Below are positions 24,214-35,671 of a DNA stretch of 64,000 nt, one piece after another; within the stretch, counting starts at the first letter, position 1, and each line of letters starts with the position of its first letter. The DNA is taken from positions 564,326,010 to 564,390,009 of the forward strand of contig NC_081413.1 in assembly GCF_030272615.1 (NCBI RefSeq), read 5' to 3'. The position numbers and the translations under genes are program-made. The notes under the pieces were generated by a model that worked only from the letters and a program-made list of their open reading frames with translations, ran no database searches and was not told the DNA's origin. Source of the stretch: Cryptomeria japonica (Eukaryota > Streptophyta > Pinopsida > Cupressales > Cupressaceae).

Positions 24214-25956
24214 TTAAAAAATGTCTGAAGTATATTCCCCCCCATTGTCTGTCCTTAGTGTTTTGATTTTCTTCCCTGACATGTTTTCTACAAGAGCTTT
24301 GAATTCCTTGAACCTTATAAGGATTTCTTCAGACTCTTTGCATTTAAGAAAATATATCCAAGTTTTCCTAGAGAAGTCATCTACAAATATTACATGGTAC
24401 AAGAATCCTCCTATAGAGGTTACAAACATGGGTCCACATAAATCAAAATGAATTAGTTCTAATACATTTTTAGATTTGCTATCACTATTGTGGAAAGTTC
24501 CTTTTGTATTCTTTCCTAGGGCAAAACCCTTGCAAGTTCCTTCATGATTTTGATTTAGCTTAGGCAAACCAATCACTATTTTCTCTATGGAGGGTAGAGC
24601 ACGAAAATGGTGATGCCCTAATCTTTTGTGCCAAATCTTATTTGAATTTGAAGTCTCATGAATTAGGGCTTGAGCGGGAGTAGTGCATAGTTTGTAAAGG
24701 CATCCATGTCTAACTCCTATAGTATGAGCCTTCTTGATTGTGGAGTTCTTTGGCCATGCTAGAACTTTGTCTTCCATAAAGGTTATCCTATACCCTTTGT
24801 CTTCAAGTGCAGAAATGGAGACTAGATTTCTCTTTATTCCTGGCACAAATAATACTCCTGTAAGCTGAAGAGATATGCCTGATTTTAAATTTATGGTATA
24901 GGTTCCAATCCCTTTGATTGGGTAGTTAGAATCGTCCCCAATGGTTACTTCCTCATCAAACTTTTCCACCATAGTGTCTAGGTGTTCTCTGAATCCGGTG
25001 ATATGGTGCGAGGCTCCACTATCAATTACCCAGGTGTTGAGACTGGTTGATATTTGGCTTGATAAGGCTGAATAAAAGACAAACTTCTCAGGTTCATTCT
25101 CCATGCTAGCCTTTTCAACTTCAACAATGGAGGCTTGTTGTTTTGGCCTATCCAGACACTTCATGGCATAATGTCCATACTTATCACATCTGAAACACTG
25201 CACTTGAGACATGTCCCTCCTCTTCTTGGAAGAGCCTTTTCTATTGGTGCCCCTGTCCTTCTTCCTCTTGAAGTTCCTCTTCTTCCCTTTCTTGTGAGAG
25301 TGAGAATTCAACACATGAAAGTCTTCATTGATTGCATTTTGGTCAACCCCCCTAGTAATCAATCTGGATTCTTCTTGAATGCAATCCGTTTTCAACCGAT
25401 CGAACTTGGGAAGCTTTGAACGTGCACTTATTCCTTGAATAAATGATTCCCAAGATGTTGGGAGTCCATTTAGAGCCATCAACGTTAACTCCTTGTTGTC
25501 AATTAGATGACCAATTGTGGAAAGTTGGTCCCTCAATTCAGTGATCCTCATCAAATATGATGTGACTGTTTTTCCCTTATTCATCTTTACATGATAGAGT
25601 TGTCTTTTCAACGTGAGAGCTTTGCTGGTATTGTTTATTTCATACATGTCTTCAAGTGATTTAAACATGCGGTACGTTGTGTCATATTTTGAAATGATTG
25701 GAACTATATGGTCTCTAACTGCATCCACGATCACTTTCATGGCTTTTCCATTGTTCTTGTTCCATTGAATTTTCTCAACATCATCATCCGGTTCAGGTAT
25801 GTTTCCATTTATAAATGAATCTAGTTCATTCTCCTTCAAGGTAAGCATGATCCTAAACTTCCATGATACAAAGTTTGCTGCTCCTTCAAGACGATCTTCA
25901 AATCTAACTCCGCTTGCCATTATGAAGAAAGGAATGTGATTTTTCCTATTGAGCAA
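24214..25956 (-). CDS. Copia A gag-protease-integrase N-terminal part
   Basis: This is a 580-codon open frame. The likely start is the internal Met at residue 13 (MASGVRF, codon at 25918-25920), where family members begin. A UBN2-type gag domain covers residues 20-230; a basic linker and CCHC knuckle CFRCDKYGHYAMKC lie at 254-267; the protease DSGASHH at 312-318; the integrase zinc-binding WHKRLGH at 442-448; and two integrase catalytic-core aspartates (HFDLCGP near 505, RTDNGGEY near 570). The second Cys of the integrase CxxC pair is Phe (CKGF at 475-478), a likely inactivating change. The frame ends at TAA 24211-24213 through a one-base T gain. It is the longest intact frame in the window. 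Confidence 0.92.
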   Translation of the reverse strand: MLNRKNHIPFFIMASGVRFEDRLEGAANFVSWKFRIMLTLKENELDSFINGNIPEPDDDVEKIQWNKNNGKAMKVIVDAVRDHIVPIISKYDTTYRMFKSLEDMYEINNTSKALTLKRQLYHVKMNKGKTVTSYLMRITELRDQLSTIGHLIDNKELTLMALNGLPTSWESFIQGISARSKLPKFDRLKTDCIQEESRLITRGVDQNAINEDFHVLNSHSHKKGKKRNFKRKKDRGTNRKGSSKKRRDMSQVQCFRCDKYGHYAMKCLDRPKQQASIVEVEKASMENEPEKFVFYSALSSQISTSLNTWVIDSGASHHITGFREHLDTMVEKFDEEVTIGDDSNYPIKGIGTYTINLKSGISLQLTGVLFVPGIKRNLVSISALEDKGYRITFMEDKVLAWPKNSTIKKAHTIGVRHGCLYKLCTTPAQALIHETSNSNKIWHKRLGHHHFRALPSIEKIVIGLPKLNQNHEGTCKGFALGKNTKGTFHNSDSKSKNVLELIHFDLCGPMFVTSIGGFLYHVIFVDDFSRKTWIYFLKCKESEEILIRFKEFKALVENMSGKKIKTLRTDNGGEYTSDIF

Positions 25957-26008
25957 AATGATAGTCTAGATTAATCTACTATCTCAAATCTAATCGGATC
26001 TTCCTTGA

Positions 26009-26024
26009 CCTTGCTTTGATACCA
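26009..26024 (-). other. Copia A primer-binding site
   Basis: TGGTATCAAAGCAAGG on the minus strand directly follows the 5' LTR end at 26025. It matches the initiator tRNA-Met 3' complement, with A for G at one position. Confidence 0.9.
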
Positions 26025-26917
26025 TGTTAATGTAGATTAGATTTCTTAGTAGATAAAATAGAGGTATCTTTTAATTTTATTATCTCACAATTGATGATCT
26101 TACTAACCTATGAATCTTGTAGGTTGCTGCTAGTATGAAGGGAGATAGAATGTTCACAAAGGATATTGATTTCCTAAGCTTTAACAATGCTTCAAGTCTG
26201 CTGATTATATCACAACTATCGTTGTATTTAGAATAAGATTGATCTTCTAAGACTTGCACTGATTGATTTCGGTACACTCCTCATCGATCTGTTTGTGAAT
26301 CATATATATTAAATGGGGAGGCACATCGATGGATACACATGTCTCCATATGTGTGGAGGCATGTCTCTCCACCGATATGTCTGTCCATTTAATATAACCA
26401 ATACCAATTCGTAATCGGTGGCATTAGCAAACCGTTTATTATTATAAACTAATACTGATTCATAATTGGTGGCATTAACAATCCGTTTGCCATTACAAAC
26501 AATTAAAATAGATATCAATTCATAATCGGTGGTTAACTATTCAGTTAACACAACCGATTCACAATCGGTATGTTAAATTGAAAAGTCAGTTAATCGATAT
26601 ACGTAATCGATTTAGATAAATCGATACACATCATCGATTTATGGTGGATCGAAAAGGATATCCAATACACTTTATCGACAGTAAGTGGATCATACATGAT
26701 CACCGATTTTATAACAGGGAGATGACAATCGATATATGATCAACCATTAGATCATTTAATTTATTCATGAAAAGAATATGTATGTATATTAATATACATA
26801 GTAATAATAAACTCAATGATTATTACTATGTATATTGGTATACATATATGAAGTATTATGATAATGTAAGTCTTATTCATGATCATATTTATCTGACCGA
26901 AGCTATCATCTTTAACA
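26025..26917 (-). repeat. Copia A 5' LTR
   Basis: 893 bp, starting TGTTAATGTAG and ending ATCTTTAACA on the plus strand. It aligns along its whole length with 20497-21396, with scattered substitutions and small indels, mainly in the 62-bp repeat zone (26400-26510). Confidence 0.95.
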
Positions 26918-28126
26918 ACCATTCGTCCAATCAAAGGGGTACCAAGTCAGCATTCGTTCAAGGAGGGAATAAGTGACAAATGGTACTACATGAAATATTA
27001 TTTGTCTTACTTACCCTCATCTCTCATTGGCCAATGTAATGGTGGTTGTAACAAACCCTAACTAGGGTTTCTATCTTGTAATCTTGGTTGTTGATCTTGA
27101 ATCAATCTTGGCCATTCATTGTAATGAGACCTCTATGTATACCCCATTGCCTCTCATTTGTAAGGGAGAGTTTTTGAGAATTGTCAGTATATGTTGCAGA
27201 TTTGAATACAAATCATTGTTCGAATTGATGGTGATTTTTTGTTTAAGTGTTGTTTGCATTTGTGGTTCTCAATTCCTCCAAGTTAGATTAGAATTTGTTT
27301 TCAAGAATTGTTAGATTGAATGAAAGAATTTGTTGAATGCATTTGTGTGGAACCCATTAGTCCATACCACTAGCCTCTTGCTAATTGTAAGTGTCTTGCG
27401 TGGTCAACTGGAATTTTTATGAATTTAACTTCAATTGTTATACATCCATTTTTATGCATTAATTTGAATGGTATCAATGTTTGATGGTAATGATTTGAGC
27501 ATCTTTGAAATATACCTTAGATGATTGCACTAAGCTTGTGTCAAATTGTTTGATTTGATGGTGAGACTTTGCCTAGTAGGACTCCATTAAATCATTCTAC
27601 CCTTTCTTGCATCCCTAGGAGTAGATTAGACTCTCTAAACCCATTCCTTTTTATCTTTCTTTGTTAGATGCGTAGTCCCGAGTTCCAGCAACGTCTAAGT
27701 ATTCAAGAATTCATGTACAACATAAGTCCCATTGTGATTCCAGCATTATCACATCAAACCATTGAGCTTATCCACATGTCAAGACCTCACCGTAGAAACC
27801 TTGGAATCGCAATATGATCTTTCTCGCAATCATAGCATATTCAGTGATTTTGTTCAAGAGAGGGTAAAATACTTTGGTATTTTATTCTGTGTTCGTATGT
27901 GCGTAAAATACACATCCATACATTACACTAAGAAATAAAAAGAAACCATGCAACAAGTTGAGATAATACACAAGGATCCACCATAACTTCAATGAAATCA
28001 AGTATTTATTCCATCATATCTTTGCACCAATCTCTTGTTTCCTCCTACTCTACTTCTACTTGCTCCTAAACTATATGCCACTAATCTACTCTATGTCTAT
28101 TTACCTTACAAATGAGAAGGCAAAAG

Positions 28127-28216
28127 CCATTTTATAGGGCTCAATTACAATTCAATGGCTAGGATCAATTTGAAATGAACAACCGAGATTACAAGATAAA
28201 ACCCTAATTAGGGTTT
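28127..28216 (-). promoter_or_regulatory. Telo-box palindrome and TATA box of copy A4
   Basis: AAAACCCTAATTAGGGTTT at 28198-28216 is followed on the minus strand by TATAAAATGG (28136-28127). Same order as in A1-A3. Confidence 0.55.
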
Positions 28217-29739
28217 GTTACAACCACTTTCTCATGAACCAATGAGAAAATTACAACATTTTGAATAACCAATGAGAAAATAGGAGCCATTGTCAATCAT
28301 TTAATATCTTCCACTTGTTGAGTTGGGTTCATTACACTTGGACATGTCTGACTTGGAATCTTCTGATTGGACAAGTGATGACCAAGCACCACCTTGACTT
28401 ATTTGTTGTCTTTGATTCCCCATCACATAGAAGCTTTGCACTTACATTATCTCTTGATATTCAACATTTCTAGCCTTTTGACTGATTGTGAAGGTGAATG
28501 GGATGAAGCATATTCCCAAATTGCATCATCATGATCAAGTTTCTAACTTTTATCAACTCTTCTAAAACCATCACCTTTCCTTGATCATTTCACTTTCATT
28601 TTTATGTTCATGTTCGGAAATTCTTTGTAGCTATATATCTATCTAGCCTCCTTGTCGTACTAACTATGATTCTTGGATTTCCAGAGGAAAATAAAAATTG
28701 TTATTGCATTCACTCCTTTGTATTGCAATCACTTTCTTTGAATATCTTGAACTTGTCATTGATGTTGTTGTTTAAACACCTTCATTTGCAACGTCTTAAC
28801 TTCTTCACTTGCAACGTTGATGTCTTTCCTTGTTGTAGTAATATCTTCCATGTGGTTGAACTCTTCATGTTGGAAATCCTTAGTCTTATGCATTGTTCTT
28901 GTTGAGTCATTTTCATCTTACTACATTAGTTCCATCAATCCTCTTTGGTCTTCATTTGTATTTTCCTAGCAGCTACTCCGGTCTTTGACCCCAACATGCT
29001 CCTATATGAATCTTGAATTCAATAACTTTGAATAATAATTGTAATGCAAAGAGTGGTGAACCAATTATCAATTCCAAAATTGTTTAAGTTCTGATTTTAC
29101 ATTTGTGGTTTTCAAATTTAACTTCTAAAATCAGAATTCTACACTAACAATGCTTAATTTGGAAATGATATGATGAGATAACAAGATTTGAAAATGAAAC
29201 CCATAATTCTGGCCTAAAAACATGATTTTCAATACTTTAACAAAGGTTGATTTTATCCTCAAATCTGTAAATGATGATTCACCAAAATTCAATCCTCAAT
29301 GACAATTGAATCTAGTCTGATTCAATTTTAAATTCTGGAAATTTTCCTTTGCTTGCAAATTTGTCCTCAAATCTGATTGTCAATTCTGGGTGGATGCCCT
29401 GGAATAATTCCTTGATTGCTCACAATATGGGCTTTGATCTTCAATCAGCCCTCTTCTTTCTTCCTTTCCACGATTTGAAAATCTAGAAAATTTCCTTCAG
29501 ATTCGTAAGTCTCCTGTTGCAAAGTCTGCTCTGCCTTAAAACAAAATTGAATTTGTGATTTGAATGATTGAATTGTCTTCCACCAAGCCTCATTTATATG
29601 CTCGCACATCATCCTCAAAGGAAGTCAGCCCATATATATTTCAAAAAAAAAAAAAAAAATTCCTACTCACAGCCAACCTATGAAACAAAATAAAGCTTGC
29701 AATTTGCCTTGTTTAGTTTTTTTAAATCTTTGAGGTATG

Positions 29740-30960
29740 GAGGGTGCAAAATCGCAAGGTATAGGGACTCTTTGGATCATGATTTTCCAAATCAAATTAA
29801 TCATGTTTTGGTGGAAATTCGATAGGGATAGGGACAAGATAGTCCCTATGATTCACTTGAATTTAATTTCCCCTCACCAAAAAAAAAGGTGGAAAATCAA
29901 CCCTCATAGGGACTTTTGGATTTTAACTTGAATTGATCAACTTTGCAAATCTCACCACTTGGTGGAAAAACAATAGGGATAGAGACCTTTTGATCCTTAA
30001 CTTGAATTGATTTGTCTCTATGAATTTTACTTTTAAGCTTGCATCGACCCTCATAGGGACAAATTGATCCCTATCAACTTTTACTTGGTCAATGTTCTAA
30101 AGAGTGGAAATTCAACCCTCATAGGGACTTTTGATCCTTAAACTTCTTTTCCTTGTTGAAATCACTCAAATTCACTTCATTTGCTCATGGTGGAAAATCA
30201 GTGTTCATAGGGACACTTTCAGATTTTCCACTCTTTCTAATCTTCCATTTTCAACCATTCTCCCTAGAGTGGAAAACGACCTCCATAGGGACTTTTGAAT
30301 TTCTGAGGTGGAAATTCCCTATCCATCCGAATTTTCCACTCTTCCTAATCTTCCATTTTCAACCATTCTCCCCCGAGTGGAAAAACGACCTCCATAGGAA
30401 CTTTTTGCAATCCTTGAGTTTATTTCATTCAGTTCTTTCGATAGGAATAGAAAAATGACCTCCATAGGGACTTTTCAATTTCTAAGGTGGAAATTCCTTA
30501 TCCATCCGGATTTTCCACTCTTTTCAAGATAACTTGCATTTTAACTTCAACCCAAGAGTGGAAAATCGACTCCCATAGGGCAAATCCATTTGTTATTACA
30601 AAATTCACATTAACTTGCAACAATTTTCACTATTTTCACTTTAGATTTGAAGTTAGAGTGGAAATTTGACCCTTATGAGGACAAACTGAAAATCAAACTC
30701 TAGGAGGACAAATTGATTTTGAAAGCTACAAACTCCTCTAAGAGTGGGAAATCGATCCTGAAAGGGACTAATTGATAATTTATCTTGAAATCCCTATTTC
30801 CTTGGGGTAAATTCTTCTTTCCAAGAAGGGTGGAAATTCATAGCTCATAGGGACAACTTCATTTTGAAGATGGAAAAATAACCTCCACTAGGACAAGTGG
30901 AAAAACGACCCTTATAGGGAAAAAATTCACCTTGAGAAAATTTGATTGCAACTAGGAAGT
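29740..30960 (-). repeat. Array of imperfect short repeats in A4
   Basis: More than fifteen units are built on 'GTGGAAA(A)..GACC(T/C)C.ATAGGGAC..TT', with spacing about 50-90 bp. One pair (about 30200-30300 and 30310-30400) is nearly identical over some 80 bases. Confidence 0.75.
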
Positions 30961-31660
30961 TAAGCGATTCTGAATCCAAAACACGGACCCAGAGGGAAGA
31001 ATTGACCCCTACAAGGACTAATTAATCTCAACAGTTAGCAACTTTTCCCCAAACAAGACTCAACTCGGCCAAATTTTCCTGGACAGACTTGACTTTTGCA
31101 ACTTATTCAAAGGACTAGGAGACAAGAAATGCAACAAAACACCTAAGCCAAAAGGCGAAAACAGGGGGTCCCCATTTGCAATGGGGCGATGTGTGAAAAC
31201 ATCACAGCACATCCCAATTCATTTTTGCAAAGGCACTCTTGTGCACAATCACCTACTACCACAACTGCAGTCATCTACTTCCATATGCAAGCACCATAGG
31301 GATTCATTTAAATTTTAAATCTTTCAGGTTCACACCTCCGTGCCCTTTTCTCTAGCACTCTTATTCTATCATTTAGGTGCTCCAATTCACCTATATAAAG
31401 GTAATTGAGGTGGCCTATGAGTCAGCGCTATTCTGCATTAAGCCTGAACAACACACAAAATATATTGAGAGGGGGGCATGAATCAGTATTTTAAACTTTT
31501 AAATTTACAAAACCTCATAAAACATAAAGAGAGTAACCATCAAGACACAAAGACCAAATTTCCCATGGAAAACCCTTTCGAGTAAAAAATTTCACGGCAC
31601 ACAATAGCTTTCAATAAAGAGATGGGCACCAACCTCAGTTTGAGCACCAACTCAAAATTA

Positions 31661-31801
31661 TAACACACACACACACACCCCATTGAAATGCTTTGGAACC
31701 ACTATTAACTCATGCTCATTTTTCAATATTATACACTGAAATACAAAAAACAATCCTTGAACTCTTGTAACCAGCACAATACACACACACACACACACAC
31801 C
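31661..31801. repeat. Two (AC)n microsatellites within duplicated sequence
   Basis: AC runs at 31661-31677 and about 31780-31801 are each followed by related text ('CCATTGAAATGCTTTGGAACCACTATTAACTCATG' and 'CCACTGAAGTGCTTTGCAAGCACTATTAACTCATC', shown here only for recognition of their shared CACTATTAACTCAT core). This suggests a local duplication of about 115 bp. Confidence 0.8.
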
Positions 31802-32764
31802 ACTGAAGTGCTTTGCAAGCACTATTAACTCATCTTTATTTTTCTCTCTCGATCATTCTACTCAACATCTCCTTCCCTTTTTAAATATATATCCGATTCA
31901 TGACTTTCTCAACAGCTAAAATCATCGCCTCTAAAACCCCTGAGATAATTGGTACGGATCTCCTGAAAGGGATGACCAGCATTTAAAAAACAGTTATTTT
32001 CAAATATTCCCGGCAAATACTCTATGTGGAGTGCCCAGCCACGAGGAACACTCAGAAATAATACCAAGCATGATGTCAACCCTGTAACTGAAATATGATA
32101 AAAACTTCGATTTCCAGCCACTTAGATATTTTTTTAACATCCTTATAAACATTTTCTAAGCGCGTGAATCGCTGAAGGAGTGGACTATATAGGATTTTTT
32201 TATTCCGTTACAGCTCAACTATAAAAAAAGAAACCACAACTTAGAAGTCATGCACTTGAATGACCAACATCCTTGACTTAGAAAAACGCATTAAAAAAAA
32301 ACAATTCCCCTATGTTTAAAAACAAGGCATTACAGCCGCCTTATTAATTCCACGCCCATATCTTAGGAAGAACTTGGATCAAGTGTTCCGCATCACTTGC
32401 CACTAAATGTTCAATGCCTTCTATTTGATAACTGCTCTACCACATATCCTCTATGCATCAAAACAGACCCATAAATAAAATCATCATGTCTATTTTTAAA
32501 AACAAAACCAAGAACTGCCATACGCTCCAACAATAGACAAACGGTCTCCATTTAATATTGATTCCACAAATTTCCATACGCACCAACAATAGTCAATTCG
32601 TTTGTGTTTAATATAACGGCTTTTGGAATATGACATAGCTTCATATATGATGATAAGATAACCGCTTGGCATCAATTATTTTTGATGCACATATCCCTGT
32701 TTATTTAAAAATAAAAACTCAATGGATGATGTGTAATGCTAAAATAGACAGGCAAGCAGGTGAC

Positions 32765-32882
32765 TTGGACAAGTAGCCAACTCAACCTGACACCCAAGTA
32801 GCTCGAACACACAACCAAGTAGCTCGAACACACAACCAGGTAGCTCAACCAAGCAAGCAAGTAGCTCAACCAAGCAATTGAT
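32765..32882. repeat. Minisatellite, about 22-bp units
   Basis: Five or so copies of 'CAAGTAGCTCGAACACACAAC' or the variant 'CAAGTAGCTCAACCAAGCAAG' occur in tandem. Confidence 0.85.
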
Positions 32883-34825
32883 AGAGATCTAATGAATAAT
32901 CAGCAGCTTGATAAGCATCTCAACCCAATTCTTTTTAGAAAGGCAAACATAGTTCCCTACTACTTTGAGTAATCCTCCAAAAGTGTACAACCTTCATCAT
33001 GAAAGATGCCAACTGGGATATTGGCACAATCTAATTTGGTTTGTCTCAACTGAATCTTTGACCAGTGTTGTAATTTTTGGTTTTGATGAGGTTATTTTGG
33101 TTTTTATGCATTTTTTAAGTTTTTGAATGATAAGAGTAAATAATGCAATTTTGGAAAGCACTATAGAAACAACTTACAACTACTGAAATTAATTTTCAGG
33201 TCTGATTTATTAACAGCAACTAACAAATACCAAGAATAAATGAATTTCAACACTAACATGCCAAATTAGCCTACCAGGGGTCCAACGCCTTGCCTGGAGG
33301 GCTTCTTTATTGACTTTATTGAATGTAATTGCTGCTACAGGGGCTCCCAATGTGCATCAACAGCTTCAATCACCTTTATTCTTCATAACAATAATTATCA
33401 AAAACAATTTAATGGAAGAATGGCTGATCTGGAGCTTATTCTGAAATCTTGCCAAGAGAGATCACCAAAATTGCTTCCTTTTCCCCTCTAAATTGTTGAT
33501 ATCATCCAAATGTGTTGGGGTTTCACCAAATTGACCACAAACCTGCCTTACTTATTCCTTGACAATAATTTCACAAGCAAGAGCTGCTCCAAAACCCTTC
33601 TTACTTAGTTATTTGCAATCCCAGGCTGCTGAAAATGGTACAGCTGACTTCAATGTGCATTAAACTTGCTGAAAAGTGTAACCAAATTGCTCAGATCTGA
33701 TTGTCATTACTAACCCTGCAATCTGATACAAAATTCCACGTGATTTGACCCTTGAATGGCCTGAAAATTGATCTTTCCTGAGTGCTGAAGAAGGATTAAT
33801 GGCTGGGGTATCGTCCAACCTGCCTAAAATTGAAGGTTTTCGTCTCCAATTTGGCCTCCAAACTGTTGTACCTGTTATGGCAGAATATTGCAGAGAAGAA
33901 GAAGAAAATTTTCCAAATAACATAATACCCATCTTGCACGTACAACCTCCTTTTAGCCTTCAAAACCTAATTCGATCCCTAGAAGCATCAATAGAAGATT
34001 CCAATGGAATCTTTTCTCCCTCCATAAGTACACTGGGTAAAGGGTCAGCTTGTAATTAAAATTTGGCCACTTTTTAGAAGTTACTTTTCACCTAGGAAGA
34101 TGTGCTACGGGGTGAATTATAAAGTCTTATTAAAACACTTTTAAATTAACTTTTTCTATTTTTAGAAAAAGTGAGTTTTATAACTTTATATTATAAAGTT
34201 ATATTTTTAAGTCCACCAAAACAAGAAAATGACTAAGTATTGGTCCCCTTTGGCTAACCAATCATCTCCATACTCTGAACTTCACCTATGGAGATGGGTG
34301 ACAGGTGAATTTACACATCTGGATAGCAAATAGAGAAGTGGGGACATTACACATCATAATTCTTTGACATCAATGACAAAATATTCAACAAAGCCTATTG
34401 TTGTGTGTATAGCACACACACCACGTCATTGACAGGGAACCCCGTTTTGAGTCTGGTTTGCCCGTGTAGTAGGAGAGAAATGAAGGAAGCATTCAATGCT
34501 TTGAAGTAAACCTCACGTGAGTTGCCTTAGAAACCCAAATTCGCTTAGCAGAATGAGCAAAAGGATAAAGTTCGGAAGTTTCATGCCCTCTGAAAATCTC
34601 GCAAAATAGTTAAATCGCCGAAAATGATAAAGCTTCACAGTCTTGCAAACTCGGCTTGTAAGCCGAAAATGAAACAATAGTTGAAAGTCACACAAATGAT
34701 ACCTTTGGGCCGCAAATGTCACAAGTCCCGAAAATCATTAAAAGTGTGAAAATATGCTTTTGGGCCGAAACTGACCTTCTAACCCAAAAACGCAAAAATG
34801 AGAAGGGCGTTTTAACTCAAGTTTG

Positions 34826-35157
34826 CAAAAAGGCCTTTTAGGCCGAAATCACTTAGAAGTTTGCAAAAAGGCCTTTTAGGCCGAAATCACTTAAAATTTG
34901 GCTAAAAGGCCTTTTAGGCCGAAATCACTTAAAATTTGGCAAAATGGCCTTTTAGGCCGAAATCACTTAAAATTTGGCAAAATGGCCTTTTAGGCCGAAA
35001 TCACTTAAAAGTTTGCAGAAAGGCCTTTTAGGCCAAAATCACTTAAAATTTGGCAAAAAGGCCTTTTAGGCCGAAATCACTTTAAATTTGGCAAAACGGC
35101 CTTTTAGGCCAAAATCACTTAAAATTTGGCAAAATGGCCTTTTAGGCCGAAATCGTG
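34826..35157 (+). repeat. Tandem array, about 37-bp units with GGCCTTTTAGGCC palindrome
   Basis: About nine units of 'GGCCTTTTAGGCCGAAATC' plus 'ACTTAAAATTTGGCAAAA' lie head to tail with few differences. Each contains the palindrome AAGGCCTTTTAGGCC. The corresponding part of B2 instead has widely spaced 'GGTCCGAAATT' motifs. Confidence 0.95.
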
Positions 35158-35386
35158 AAGATGTTAGAAGAGAGGGGTTTTAATAACTTTGCAAAAGGCC
35201 TTTTTGGCCGAAAATCTAATAAGTCGAAATCCTCATAGGCCGAAATTCAAAAAATAAAATCTCACATTTCACCTCTATCAAGCAAAAACATTTAAAAGAT
35301 TCATCTCACAAAGAGCTTCTCGAGCCAAACGTTAAAAATTTAATGTTTGTTAAATTAATTTTAATTTTTCAAATTGATTTATTAAA

Positions 35387-35671
35387 GTGAGATTGATTGT
35401 TCGCAAGTTGAAGGCATCGTCCCAAAGAACCAAGAGAATGCCTAAGACGTCAAGAAGCCAAGCGCTGAAAGTTGAAGAAGAAGATGCAGGAACGCACTGC
35501 AGGAGCGCGAGATCTGAACTGAGCATTGGGAAGCGTGTCATTGTGCCACCAGACCACAAAGCTGAAGTCCACCACCGAGACCAAAGACCGAAGAACACTC
35601 TGAATGCGGCAAGTCTATGCATTCTCGAGAAATACACAGCTGGATTTAATTCCAAACGTTCAGTTTTTTAA
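35387..35671 (+). CDS. LTR-internal reading frame of B1
   Basis: A 95-codon open frame starts MRLIVRK. It contains EVHHRDQRPKNTLNAASLC, which is identical in a frame at the same place in B2, and both copies start M-[RK]-L-I-[VI]-R. It is basic and Arg/Lys/Ser-rich, with no domain I recognise. It lies upstream of the TATA box of the same LTR. B1 and B2 differ much more outside this stretch. Whether it is ever translated is unknown; a 5' exon may be missing, because the frame begins at an acceptor-like site. Confidence 0.4.
   Translation: MRLIVRKLKASSQRTKRMPKTSRSQALKVEEEDAGTHCRSARSELSIGKRVIVPPDHKAEVHHRDQRPKNTLNAASLCILEKYTAGFNSKRSVF

Larger units (their letters stand above)
20497..26917 (-). 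mobile_element. Copia A: complete Ty1/Copia retrotransposon, disabled
   Basis: This 6421-bp element has two LTRs (20497-21396 and 26025-26917), ends TGTTAA...TTAACA, and a perfect 5-bp TSD ACCAT (20492-20496 and 26918-26922). On the minus strand the order is 5' LTR, primer-binding site (26009-26024), gag, protease, integrase, reverse transcriptase, RNase H, polypurine tract (next to 21397) and 3' LTR, the usual Copia order. Frameshifts and stops break the polyprotein in several places, so it cannot move on its own. It is the youngest level of the nest, inserted in A5. The two LTRs differ at many scattered positions and by small indels, so it is not a very recent insertion. Confidence 0.95.
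16592..27920 (+). mobile_element. Family A LTR copy A5 (solo), middle level of the nest
   Basis: It starts TGTTGTGATGTTTTCACACATT and ends in a mutated tail CACATCCATA. Flanks are CATCA (16587-16591) and CATTA (27921-27925), a TSD with one transition. Copia A splits it at 20497-26917; without that insert A5 is about 4903 bp. It holds a start hairpin (CCCCATTGCAAATGGGG), a 'TCAGACTT..CAGAAAATCAGACTT' array (18600-19580), an acceptor-like GTTTTGCAG (to about 20031) followed by a 42-codon frame, 'GCTAAGGTGGC' just before the Copia insertion (as in A3), a telo-box (27053-27070) and the tail. Confidence 0.85.
15971..31209 (-). mobile_element. Family A LTR copy A4 (solo, reverse), outer level of a three-level nest
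   Basis: The left end TATTGATGAGTGTTTTATG is the reversed family tail with TG mutated to TA; the right end is ...GGGGTCCCCATTTGC...ACATCACAGCA. A perfect TSD CATCC lies at 15966-15970 and 31210-31214. A5 interrupts it at 16592-27920; removing A5 and one TSD leaves about 3905 bp that align by eye with A2 across the break ('AGTATGAACCAAGGAAT' before it, 'CATGCAACAAGTTGAGATAA' after it). It contains a telo-box palindrome (28198-28216), TATAAAATGG (28127-28136) and an array of 'GTGGAAA..CATAGGGACTTTT' repeats (29740-30960). Confidence 0.85.
31215..34398. other. Old repeat debris, no gene recognised
   Basis: This stretch has no convincing coding frame. At 31460-31620 it resembles the start of solo LTR C1 ('TTGAGAGGGGGGCATGAATCAGTAT' against 'CTGAGAGGGGGGGGTGAATCAGTAT', then 'GGAAAACCC..'), so a diverged family C relative is likely. 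It also holds short AC runs, a minisatellite (32765-32882) and a family D right end (GGGGACATTACA to 34351). Confidence 0.5.

Noticed and set aside
33000-34351. A full family D element with TSD CATCA
   Set aside because: The right end (GGGGACATTACA, then CATCA) is good, but the proposed left end TGAAAGATGCC does not match the family terminus and the 5-bp match could be chance.
34826-35157. CRISPR-like array of palindromic repeats
   Set aside because: The units are contiguous tandem repeats without unique spacers, inside a plant LTR with TSDs.
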